This document shows, one piece after another, positions 1 to 6,003 of a DNA stretch of 6,003 nucleotides. Below the pieces are notes generated by a model, which was not told the DNA's origin, did no database searches, and was given only the letters and a program-made list of their open reading frames with translations. Origin of the DNA: Phycisphaerales bacterium UBA7708 (GTDB taxonomy: Bacteria; Planctomycetota; Phycisphaerae; Sedimentisphaerales; Anaerohalosphaeraceae); assembly GCA_002482415.1 (NCBI GenBank), contig DLFY01000204.1, positions 2,379 to 8,381 on the forward strand, read 5' to 3'. Numbering within the stretch: position 1 is the stretch's first letter; every line of letters starts with the position of its first letter. Position numbers and translations under genes: made by a program.

Positions 1-1076
1 ATATTGCCGGAGCGATACAGCATCTGCAGGCTGTGAAAAATAATTCGATCCGTGTTTTTTTCGTCCACACGGTACTGACCCTCGCGTCCTGCCACATCCA
101 GCCCTTTAGCCGACCAGTAAATCGCATGCACCGCCGGATGCTCCCAATTCAGCGGCTCACGCTGATTGGGATCATCCAGACGCATCGGGCCATACATCTG
201 GTTGAGCTGATGCATATAGGCCGGGTCCATTTTCCAGACATGACGAATCTGGTAAGCTCTGGCAAACACATCAAACTTGTCCAGGCCGGAATCCTGCCGA
301 TACTGGTCAATCACTGCAAACGTTTCTTTGGGGAACCGATCGGGATTTTGACGCAATGACAGGTAATTTTCAATCAATTGTTCATCCGAAAGAAATGCCT
401 TATCCACCTGCCGCAGTGCATCCACAAAGGTTTTAACCTGCGGATCCTTGAGGAGTTCCTGTAAGGTCTGCGGAGCTGAGGTTAATTTCTCAAAATACGC
501 ATTGGTCTTGTCCCCCAGCAGCGGCCGCATGGATAAAGCCAGCTCAAGCTTGTAATACGTATTGCAATCGTCGGCAATATCGCCTATTTTGTGAAGAAAT
601 ATCCAGGAAAGCTGACGATACAGCATGATGCTGTGCGGATTATATTCAATACCTTTATCGCGCAGCAATTCGTAGCCGTTGCGCACCCATCGCCACCGCT
701 CCTGGCACTGTGTATTGGGAATGGCCACGGAAATGTTATACGCCATATTCCAGGCGTGAAAATCCCAGACGGCTGCAAATCGCGGCTGAAGCATCGATAT
801 CCATTCGGCAAGCTGCTTGGCATCAAAAAACTTGCCGTCCTGCTTCAATTTATCCGCACGCATCCAGAGAACATCGACAATCAAACCGCGAAAGGCTCCC
901 ATCGCCACCGTGGCAAACGCCAGTGACGGCGGGGCGTCGCCAAGGTTGGTCGTCAGCATCAGCCCCATGTCTTTGCGGCTTGCACGGATGGAATCCTGCT
1001 GCGATGAAGCCAGATACAGCATCGCTCCGCAAACCACCAGGCACAACAGGATTATTCCATAATCTTTCCAGCGCAT
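1..1076 (-). CDS. Membrane-anchored TPR-like helical protein of unknown function, partial (C-terminus beyond left edge)
   Basis: The frame is open from an ATG at 1076 down to base 1 with no stop: 358 full codons plus two bases, so the C-terminus is missing. Residues 7-23 form one hydrophobic segment after a short basic start (MRWKDYG), which fits an uncleaved anchor or signal peptide; there is a Cys at 16, but LVVC is a poor lipobox. The rest is soluble, mostly helical and rich in Trp, Tyr and Met. Residues about 68-180 look like paired TPR-like helices, including LQPRF (96-100), VWDFHAWNMAYNISV (103-117), LLRDKGIEYNP (137-147) and HKIGDIADD (162-170). I recall this pattern from conserved uncharacterised planctomycete proteins next to ABC exporters; that is memory, not a search. 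It starts 12 bases after the permease stop, so it is probably co-transcribed and may serve the transporter outside the membrane. No catalytic motif is visible. The gene is certain; the function is unknown. Confidence 0.85.
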   Translation of the reverse strand, partial: MRWKDYGIILLCLVVCGAMLYLASSQQDSIRASRKDMGLMLTTNLGDAPPSLAFATVAMGAFRGLIVDVLWMRADKLKQDGKFFDAKQLAEWISMLQPRFAAVWDFHAWNMAYNISVAIPNTQCQERWRWVRNGYELLRDKGIEYNPHSIMLYRQLSWIFLHKIGDIADDCNTYYKLELALSMRPLLGDKTNAYFEKLTSAPQTLQELLKDPQVKTFVDALRQVDKAFLSDEQLIENYLSLRQNPDRFPKETFAVIDQYRQDSGLDKFDVFARAYQIRHVWKMDPAYMHQLNQMYGPMRLDDPNQREPLNWEHPAVHAIYWSAKGLDVAGREGQYRVDEKNTDRIIFHSLQMLYRSGN

Positions 1077-1086
1077 GTCGTCACAT

Positions 1087-1090
1087 CCTC
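1087..1090 (-). promoter_or_regulatory. Ribosome binding site (GAGG) overlapping the permease stop codon
   Basis: GAGG on the minus strand shares two bases with the permease TGA and lies 10 bases before the ATG at 1076. An ATG closer to it (1084-1086) is followed at once by TGA and cannot be a real start. The overlap suggests translational coupling between the permease and the anchored protein. Confidence 0.5.
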
Positions 1091-2462
1091 AAACCACACT
1101 CTTTGCCACTTCCCGGCGGTGAAATATATAAATTCCAAATCCCAGAAGAATCAATCCTTTTAATCCAACCGTAATCGCCGCCGTCCTGAGCAAAAACAGC
1201 CACTGAATCATCCGGCCGGATACAATATAACTGGCTGGATTAAAATCTCCGTCAAACTGCGGCAAAAGCAGCAGAAACGGTTTTATCGTGAATGTGTATA
1301 GAATACCAATCCCGGCCCCCAGCCCATCAATCGATTCCATAATAAAACCATTGACAATTCCGGCTGAAAAAATCGCCAGGCACCCCAGGACCGCCACGGG
1401 AAATGAAAGCCACGTGGTCAGCGTAATTCCTAATGCCGCCAAAAACAGCAGCCGGATCAATATTAGCAGTGTCGCACGCCAGAAATTACCGGTAAACGTC
1501 CCAACTTTATATAAAACCTCTAAATCCTGAACAATCACCGTCATTTCATTAAGATTCGGATTATTCAAAAAACCCACTTCAAGTATCCCATCTTTGGTCA
1601 CGGCATCTGCGGGTATCGCAAATTCCTGTACAGCACGCGTCGCTGAATCTTTCTGGAGATTGTATATCGGGGTAGTCAATGATCCGCCGCCTTGTTCATA
1701 TGCGGTCAAGTCGCCAACGGCCCACAATCCGTAAACCGTAACATCAGAAACAGCATTGGATGTGTCCAGTTTATATCGGACAAAAATCATCGCATTGGGG
1801 TCGCTGGCCGGATATACATTTTTAAAAGTCCATTTACGAACCCGACCAGCCTCGACGCTTTTCTCACCGAGGCGTTCTTCCCGCATCAGCTCACTCAAAA
1901 CCTCGATTTGGGTCATCGTATCAGGAAGACGGCGTTCTTCTTTCAGTTTTTCATATCGTTGTTTGACCCGTTCCTGCAGCGCCTGTTCATCCGTGGACAC
2001 CTTCAGGCCGACTCGAGCTGTAAAAAACTCATCACCGGCCTTGACAGCATCCTCCGGGCTGGCTGCAACAAATCGCGGCATAAACATGGTCAGGCCGAAA
2101 ATCAACCCGCTGAACAATCCCAGCAGCACTACATCCACGATGACAATACCCAGAAATTTACCAACCAGGATTTGCCATCGACGCACCGGCTTGGTGACCA
2201 CCAGAAAAATCTGCCGCCGCTTCATTTCATCACTGAGAGTAAACGTGGAAATGGCAATCGTCAGGATGCACAGCAGAATACCCACCAGGCTCAATCCGTA
2301 GCTGGAAAAGGTCTGCAGTTTGCCCAGCAGCGTTCCGTCACCGATCATAATCATGCTCATCATCGGCAGCAGAATCAGCAGCAGCACAACAACGACTCCC
2401 GCGATTTTCATCCGCAGGGCCTGTGCCATGGTATTTCGTGCGATAGCCCAGATACTATTCAT
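1089..2462 (-). CDS. ABC-2-type transporter permease with large extracytoplasmic insert
   Basis: This 457-residue integral membrane protein is probably the membrane half of the ABC exporter whose ATPase is encoded just upstream. Hydrophobic segments lie at about 20-40, 54-76, 101-127, 328-350, 352-373, 383-400 and 420-446. Between the second and third is FLVVTKPVRRWQILVGKFLG (86-105), a cytoplasmic-loop pattern typical of ABC-2/NosY-like permeases. Residues about 130-325 are a long soluble insert: a charged helical, possibly coiled-coil part (157-202) followed by a beta-rich part (about 208-320) that includes IPADAVTKDGILEVGFLNN (283-301). Inserts of this size are unusual for ABC-2 permeases, and its position between membrane segments 3 and 4 suggests it faces outward. 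The ATG at 2462 has AAGGGA just two bases before it, a short spacing. The gap from the ABC ATPase stop is 15 bases, so the two are surely one unit. The substrate is unknown. Confidence 0.9.
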   Translation of the reverse strand: MNSIWAIARNTMAQALRMKIAGVVVVLLLILLPMMSMIMIGDGTLLGKLQTFSSYGLSLVGILLCILTIAISTFTLSDEMKRRQIFLVVTKPVRRWQILVGKFLGIVIVDVVLLGLFSGLIFGLTMFMPRFVAASPEDAVKAGDEFFTARVGLKVSTDEQALQERVKQRYEKLKEERRLPDTMTQIEVLSELMREERLGEKSVEAGRVRKWTFKNVYPASDPNAMIFVRYKLDTSNAVSDVTVYGLWAVGDLTAYEQGGGSLTTPIYNLQKDSATRAVQEFAIPADAVTKDGILEVGFLNNPNLNEMTVIVQDLEVLYKVGTFTGNFWRATLLILIRLLFLAALGITLTTWLSFPVAVLGCLAIFSAGIVNGFIMESIDGLGAGIGILYTFTIKPFLLLLPQFDGDFNPASYIVSGRMIQWLFLLRTAAITVGLKGLILLGFGIYIFHRREVAKSVV

Positions 2463-2477
2463 AGTCCCTTACACCCG

Positions 2478-3695
2478 TCATTTGGGATTATCAGTCGGTG
2501 TTGTCGAACCATCGCTGGGTTTTTTCCGGTCCATCAATTGATTGAGCAGGTCTTTTTTGACCGCCTCCGCCGGCTTGACCGACTCAGTCGGACGGGCCGT
2601 TTCAGGCTGCCCTGATGCGGCGGGTTTGGCCTCCATCAATTGACTGAGCAATTCACGATTCTGCGACGGTTCCGCCTTGGCCTGTGTGACCGCGACGGTT
2701 TCACTTTCGGCGGGCGTGGCAGGCTCGGCCGCCCTGGACGTCACCAGCTTATCCAGAATTCCCGGCTGACGCACAATTTCTTTTTCCGCAAGGAAGCCGC
2801 TGATGCCCGACCCCACACCAGCCCCGCTGGTTGTCTGCATTTCCTGCTGAGCCTTATTGACCGTCCGGACAAAAAAAGACTCCAGCTTATCCATCGGGTG
2901 AACGATATCACATTCACAGTGTTCCTGTTCCAGTATCGCGCGAACTTTGCTCAATGCCGCATCGCTGACCTGAGAAGTCTGGATGTATGTTTTGCCCGTC
3001 TGTTCCAGCAGTTCCTTAACCGATCCCTCCACCTGCATCCTGCCGCCGTACATAATCCCGATCCGGTCGCAGATATCCTCCACATCCGCCAGCAGATGAC
3101 TGCACAGCAGAATCGTTTTGCCGCGTTTGCCCAGTTCCGCCAGCAAATCCTTCATCTGACGGGTTCCCATCGGGTCCATCCCCGACGTCGGCTCATCCAG
3201 AATCAGCAAATCCGGGTCGTTAATCAGGGCCTGGGCAAGCCCGATACGCCGGGCCATGCCTTTCGAAAACGTCCCCACCTGCCGGTTGCCCGCACCGGCC
3301 AGCCCCACCATATCCAGCAGCGTTTCAATACGAGCCTTGCGAACAGAATTCGGCAATCCGAACAGCCGCCCATAAAAATCCAGCGTCTCATACGCCGTCA
3401 AATACCGATACAAATACGATTCTTCCGGAAGATACCCAATCCGGCTCGACACCGCCGCCTGATCCGACGTGCCGCCAAGCACAATCGCCGCGCCTTTGGT
3501 CGGGTGCAGCAGGTTCAGCAGCATCTTGATAGTCGTCGTCTTGCCGGAACCATTCGGCCCCAGAAAACCGTAAATTTCATTGGGATAGATTTTCAGATTC
3601 AGATTATCCACCGCAACCACACGGGGCCTGCCCCACCAGTCCGGGAAAATCTTGGTCAATGAAATCGTCTCGATTGCAAATTGGCTCTGTGCCAC
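2478..3695 (-). CDS. ABC transporter ATP-binding protein (CcmA/ABC-2 type) with repeat-bearing C-terminal tail
   Basis: This 405-residue cytoplasmic ATPase drives the neighbouring ABC-2 permease. Residues 7-235 are a complete nucleotide-binding domain: Walker A GPNGSGKTT (46-54), a YLPEES segment at the Q-loop (89-93, with Glu91 where Gln is common, as often in CcmA-type proteins), signature FSKGM (143-147), Walker B LLILDEP (163-169), D-loop SGMDP (171-175) and switch His200. All catalytic residues are present. About 170 residues follow, much more than the usual 60-80. The last 90 are rich in Pro, Ala, Glu and Thr, probably disordered, and carry two near-identical short motifs, RELLSQLMEAKP and KDLLNQLMDRKKP, with a weaker third (GILDKLVTSR). 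The start is GTG at 3695, backed by GAGG seven bases before it. The gene lies 21 bases after the metal ATPase and 15 before the permease. Confidence 0.93.
   Translation of the reverse strand: MAQSQFAIETISLTKIFPDWWGRPRVVAVDNLNLKIYPNEIYGFLGPNGSGKTTTIKMLLNLLHPTKGAAIVLGGTSDQAAVSSRIGYLPEESYLYRYLTAYETLDFYGRLFGLPNSVRKARIETLLDMVGLAGAGNRQVGTFSKGMARRIGLAQALINDPDLLILDEPTSGMDPMGTRQMKDLLAELGKRGKTILLCSHLLADVEDICDRIGIMYGGRMQVEGSVKELLEQTGKTYIQTSQVSDAALSKVRAILEQEHCECDIVHPMDKLESFFVRTVNKAQQEMQTTSGAGVGSGISGFLAEKEIVRQPGILDKLVTSRAAEPATPAESETVAVTQAKAEPSQNRELLSQLMEAKPAASGQPETARPTESVKPAEAVKKDLLNQLMDRKKPSDGSTTPTDNPK
2530..2650 (-). repeat. Near-identical 19-base direct repeat inside the ABC ATPase tail
   Basis: Bases 2530-2548 and 2632-2650 match at 18 of 19 positions and are 102 bases (34 codons) apart, in the same reading frame. 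Each encodes the core LL(S/N)QLM(E/D) of the repeated tail motif. The lone difference changes a Ser codon to Asn. The match at base level, not only at residue level, suggests a fairly recent in-frame duplication or strong constraint. Confidence 0.75.
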
Positions 3696-3702
3696 TGCAT
3701 GA

Positions 3703-3706
3703 CCTC
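3703..3706 (-). promoter_or_regulatory. Ribosome binding site (GAGG) that fixes the GTG start of the ABC ATPase
   Basis: GAGG on the minus strand lies seven bases before GTG at 3695, a good spacing. An ATG at 3700 is only two bases from it and in another frame, whose product would be an unrelated short peptide. The ABC domain begins in the expected place from the GTG, so GTG is preferred. Confidence 0.6.
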
Positions 3707-3716
3707 GCTACAATAA

Positions 3717-5672
3717 TTAATGATTATGCCCGGGCTGAATATGCGGGTCCAGATGCTCCCCGAACCGTACCAGCCGCGCGCTGTTAAACACCACCAGAAC
3801 CGAACCGCCGAAATGGAGGAATGCCGCCACAATCGGAGGCAGCCACCCCACCGCCGAAGCGGCAATGCCCAGCACAATAAACAGAACGCCGAAAAACAGG
3901 TTCTGGTTGATTACGCCGCGGGTCTTCCGCGAAAGCTGCACCAAAAACGGCAGCCGCCGCAGGTCATTGCTCATCAGGGCGATGGACGCCGAATTGATCG
4001 CCACATCGCTGCCGGCCGCCCCCATCGCGATACCCAGATCACCCGCCGCCAGCGCCGGGGCGTCATTGATGCCATCCCCAACCACCGCCACAATATGTCC
4101 ATCCGCTTTAATGCGTTCCACCACCGCCAGCTTATCCTGCGGCAGGCACTGCGCCTTGTAATCGGTACAGCCCAGTTCCGCTGAGACGCGATTAGCCACT
4201 TCGTTGCGGTCGCCGGTCAGCATCGTCACCCGTTTAATATCGTTATCAAACAATTCCTTGACCGCTATCTGGGCTTCCGGACGAGCCTTATCCTGCAAAC
4301 CAATCCAGCCGATGCAGTGATTATTTTTCGACACATACAATGTGCTGAATCCCTGCTCTTCGTGCATCGATGGATCCGGCACGCCGCTGACATCAATTTG
4401 ATTTTCTTTCAGGAAACTTTCACGCCCGACCATCACACGAATACCGCCGACGGTTGCGGTTACACCTTTACCCGGTGTTTCCTTGAACTGGGCCGCGCGC
4501 TCAAATGATACGTTAGCCTCTTTAGCCAGATTGATAACCGCTCTTGCGGCGGGGTGCTTGCTCATTTGTTCCGCCGAGGCCGTCAGCGCCAGCAATTCCG
4601 CCGGTTCAATCCCGCTGGCCGGTTCCAGCTTGGTCACATAAAGCTGGCCGGTCGTCAGGGTACCCGTCTTGTCAAAGACCACCGCGGTAATCTTGCCGGC
4701 AATTTCCAGCAGCGATACATTCTTGACCAGAATCCCCAGGCGAGCTGCTGCCGACAGGGCCGCCACCATCGCCGTCGGGGTCGCCAGAATCAGCGGACAC
4801 GGACAGGAAATCACCAGCGCCGAAATCGAACGGTTCAGGTCCTTGGTAAAGAAATAGATAATCGCACTGATCATCAGAATCGTCGGGATATACCACATGA
4901 CATACTGGTCGATCATCCGCATGATCGGAAGCTGCGTCTTTTCCGCCGACATGATCAACTGCTGAACCTTGCCCAGCGTCGTATCCTGTCCGGCCTTGGT
5001 CACCACAATATCCAGCACACCGGTAATATTGGATGTACCCGCAAACACCTGCATTCCCGCCACTTTATCCACCGGCAGCGATTCGCCGGTAATCGTCGCT
5101 TCATTAATCGAACTCAAGCCTTCCCGAATCTGGCCGTCGGCAGGGATATTGTCGCCGGGCCGGACCCGCACCACATCGCCGGGCTTGAGGGTTGCAACAT
5201 TGACTTCGCTTTCCAGACCGTTATTGCTGATTAGCGTCGCCGTGGTTGGTGTCAGCCGAATCAGGGATTCGATAGACGCCCTTGCCCCCAGCGCCGTCCG
5301 GGTTTCCATCAATTCGGCCAGCAGCATAATGAAACCCACCACTCCGGCCGTCACATAGTCCCCTGTGGCAAATGCGGCAATCACGGCCAGGGCAACCAGC
5401 TCATCCATGTGCATGTGACCATGCATCACACCCTGCACGGCATGCAGAATGATCGGCAGTCCCAGCAGCAGTGCCCCTACCATGGCGACGATCTGGCTGA
5501 CATTCCCGTCCAGGCCAAACATGGTCGGCATCCAGTTGGCCAGTTGGGCATTCAGCAGCAGTACCCCGCCGGCCAGCGTCCCAAACAGGGCAAAGCTGAC
5601 CCGGATCTGCTTGCTGTGCGTATGCCCGCCTTCCAGTTCCGTTTCTTTTACACCAATATGCGTATGAACCAT
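3717..5672 (-). CDS. Heavy-metal-translocating P1B-type ATPase (CPC type, no N-terminal HMA domain)
   Basis: This 651-residue inner-membrane pump couples ATP hydrolysis to metal ion transport, probably export. All core P-type motifs are present: actuator TGES (195-198), metal-site CPC in a membrane helix (290-292, within SCPCPLILATP), phosphorylation motif DKTGT (Asp334), the P1B-specific HP pair (His373-Pro374), TGD (486-488) and GDGINDAPAL (532-541). Membrane segments cluster at about 25-47, 58-80, 88-122, 256-300 and 592-630. It lacks the N-terminal HMA (GMxCxxC) domain common in CopA and ZntA; a short His-bearing leader (HTH at 3-5 and 17-19), HGHMHMDE (84-91) and a His-rich end (HLDPHIQPGHNH, 640-651) may bind metal instead. 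The last helix carries HFGGS (620-624), recalling HEGGT of P1B-4 pumps, yet these usually pair with SPC. The Cu markers YN and MxxSS, and the membrane Lys and Asp of Zn/Cd pumps, are not evident, so specificity is open. The ATG at 5672 has only a weak upstream AGAG. Confidence 0.93.
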   Translation of the reverse strand: MVHTHIGVKETELEGGHTHSKQIRVSFALFGTLAGGVLLLNAQLANWMPTMFGLDGNVSQIVAMVGALLLGLPIILHAVQGVMHGHMHMDELVALAVIAAFATGDYVTAGVVGFIMLLAELMETRTALGARASIESLIRLTPTTATLISNNGLESEVNVATLKPGDVVRVRPGDNIPADGQIREGLSSINEATITGESLPVDKVAGMQVFAGTSNITGVLDIVVTKAGQDTTLGKVQQLIMSAEKTQLPIMRMIDQYVMWYIPTILMISAIIYFFTKDLNRSISALVISCPCPLILATPTAMVAALSAAARLGILVKNVSLLEIAGKITAVVFDKTGTLTTGQLYVTKLEPASGIEPAELLALTASAEQMSKHPAARAVINLAKEANVSFERAAQFKETPGKGVTATVGGIRVMVGRESFLKENQIDVSGVPDPSMHEEQGFSTLYVSKNNHCIGWIGLQDKARPEAQIAVKELFDNDIKRVTMLTGDRNEVANRVSAELGCTDYKAQCLPQDKLAVVERIKADGHIVAVVGDGINDAPALAAGDLGIAMGAAGSDVAINSASIALMSNDLRRLPFLVQLSRKTRGVINQNLFFGVLFIVLGIAASAVGWLPPIVAAFLHFGGSVLVVFNSARLVRFGEHLDPHIQPGHNH

Positions 5673-5755
5673 AACACTCTGTCTCTCTGAATAGGTCTGT
5701 TAATTTCCATCAACTACATAACAGGACAGCTTCATAGTTTGAATTATTTGCCGGC
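5673..5755 (-). other. Intergenic gap between the HflK-like gene and the metal ATPase
   Basis: At 83 bases this is the largest gap between genes here and the only plausible place for an internal promoter. It is AT-richer than its surroundings. No GC-rich hairpin followed by a T run is seen, so read-through from the HflK-like gene is likely. A weak promoter-like pair and a six-base dyad are described separately. Confidence 0.5.
5715..5743 (-). promoter_or_regulatory. Possible weak sigma-70-like promoter for the metal ATPase and ABC genes
   Basis: On the minus strand TTCAAA (5738-5743, four of six matches to TTGACA) is followed after 17 bases by TATGTA (5715-5720, three of six matches to TATAAT) with a TG just before it as in extended -10 sites. 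The spacing is right but the match is weak, and promoter rules in this group are poorly known. It could easily be chance. Confidence 0.2.
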
Positions 5756-6003
5756 TTACTGTGTTTTCTTCTGACTCTTGACGTCGCGATTCATCTGGAT
5801 TCGCAATTCCTTGGGATTGTCGCCGCCGGGCTGAATGAACATCTTCTCATCGGCTTTGGCCATAATCTGCTCCATCGCATCCTGATAAATCCGCTGCAGC
5901 ACCAGTTCCGGACGTTTGTTGTACTCCGGCAGCAGCTTCTGCAGGTATTCGGCGTTGGCACGGGCCTCCGCCACGGTCGTTGTTTTATACCCGCGAGCTT
6001 CGG
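5756..6003 (-). CDS. hflK: HflK-like SPFH/band 7 protein, C-terminal fragment
   Basis: The last 81 codons and the TAA are in the window; the N-terminal anchor and SPFH domain lie beyond the right edge. The visible part is a charged helix (EARGYKTTTVAEARANAEYL) leading into LLPEYNKRPELVLQRIYQDA and a tail containing KELRIQMNRD. This follows the HflK C-terminal pattern (Ala/Glu-rich helix, then L..EY.K.PE....RLY...M) rather than that of HflC, which has a YAFYRSLEAY-type end. In other bacteria HflK and HflC form a membrane cage around the FtsH protease and modulate it. A GTG at 5974 is in frame but only an internal codon, since the reading frame stays open to the edge. No hflC follows it; hflC may lie upstream outside the window. 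The SPFH family is fairly sure, the HflK assignment less so. Confidence 0.7.
   Translation of the reverse strand, partial: EARGYKTTTVAEARANAEYLQKLLPEYNKRPELVLQRIYQDAMEQIMAKADEKMFIQPGGDNPKELRIQMNRDVKSQKKTQ

Noticed and set aside
850..1044. Minus-strand open frame of 64 codons within the left-edge gene
   Set aside because: It lies in a different frame within the anchored protein gene, whose own frame stays open from 1076 to the edge.
1857..1914. Segment IEVLSELMREERL in the permease insert, similar to the LLxQLM motif of the ABC ATPase tail
   Set aside because: The likeness is limited to a few common helix-forming residues, and the two segments probably lie on opposite sides of the membrane.
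1692..2615. Long plus-strand open frame (307 codons) opposite the ABC permease and ATPase tail
   Set aside because: It spans the junction of two well-supported minus-strand genes, its translation is rich in Gln, His and Arg with no domain or hydrophobic pattern, and it fits antisense shadow composition.
2640..3662. Long plus-strand open frame (340 codons) opposite the ABC ATPase
   Set aside because: It mirrors a complete nucleotide-binding domain on the other strand. Its product is Arg/Gln/His-rich with no recognisable motif.
3656..3877. Minus-strand open frame of 73 codons across the pump-ABC junction
   Set aside because: It is in another frame from both genes and covers the end of the pump and the start of the ABC ATPase. 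It only explains why an out-of-frame ATG at 3700 is present.
4554..5234. Plus-strand open frame (226 codons) opposite the metal ATPase
   Set aside because: It lies wholly inside the pump gene, whose motifs are intact, and its Arg/His/Gln-rich product is typical of an antisense shadow.
5750..5755. GCCGGC palindrome just after the HflK-like stop as a terminator stem
   Set aside because: It has no loop or following T run and is too short to form a terminator hairpin.

Overview
All supported genes lie on the minus strand and read right to left as one tightly packed row, so transcription enters near position 6003 and leaves at position 1. In that order they are: the C-terminal end of an HflK-like SPFH/band 7 protein (partial at the right edge), a CPC-type heavy-metal P1B ATPase, a CcmA-type ABC transporter ATPase with a long C-terminal tail, an ABC-2-type permease with a large extracytoplasmic insert, and the first 358 codons of a membrane-anchored helical (TPR-like) protein that runs off the left edge. 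No RNA genes, mobile elements, CRISPR arrays or convincing terminators were seen.

The likely source is a bacterium of the Planctomycetota, perhaps Phycisphaerae-like. This is inferred from remembered family resemblance: the HflK tail ending in an ELRI.MNRD pattern, the permease with its beta-rich insert, and above all the left-edge protein with its LQPRF..VWDFHAWNMAYNISV block, which I associate with conserved uncharacterised planctomycete proteins beside ABC exporters. Composition is moderately GC-rich and offers nothing more specific.

Layout: 5756-6003 is the HflK tail; 5673-5755 is an 83-base gap, the largest between genes, with only weak promoter-like and dyad signals; 3717-5672 is the metal ATPase; 2478-3695 is the ABC ATPase; 1089-2462 is the permease; 1-1076 is the anchored protein. 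The last four genes are separated by only 21, 15 and 12 bases, which suggests one transcript. There is no gene-free stretch over 300 bases.

Function: the last three genes look like one export or envelope-remodelling module: a cytoplasmic ATPase, a membrane permease with a soluble outer domain, and a membrane-tethered helical partner. Its substrate cannot be read from the sequence. The metal ATPase would export a soft or transition metal ion; whether its place in the row is functional or only positional is open. The most unusual points are the repeated LLxQLM motif in the ABC ATPase tail, the unusual metal-site combination in the P1B ATPase (CPC with HFGGS and His-rich ends), and the uncharacterised left-edge protein.
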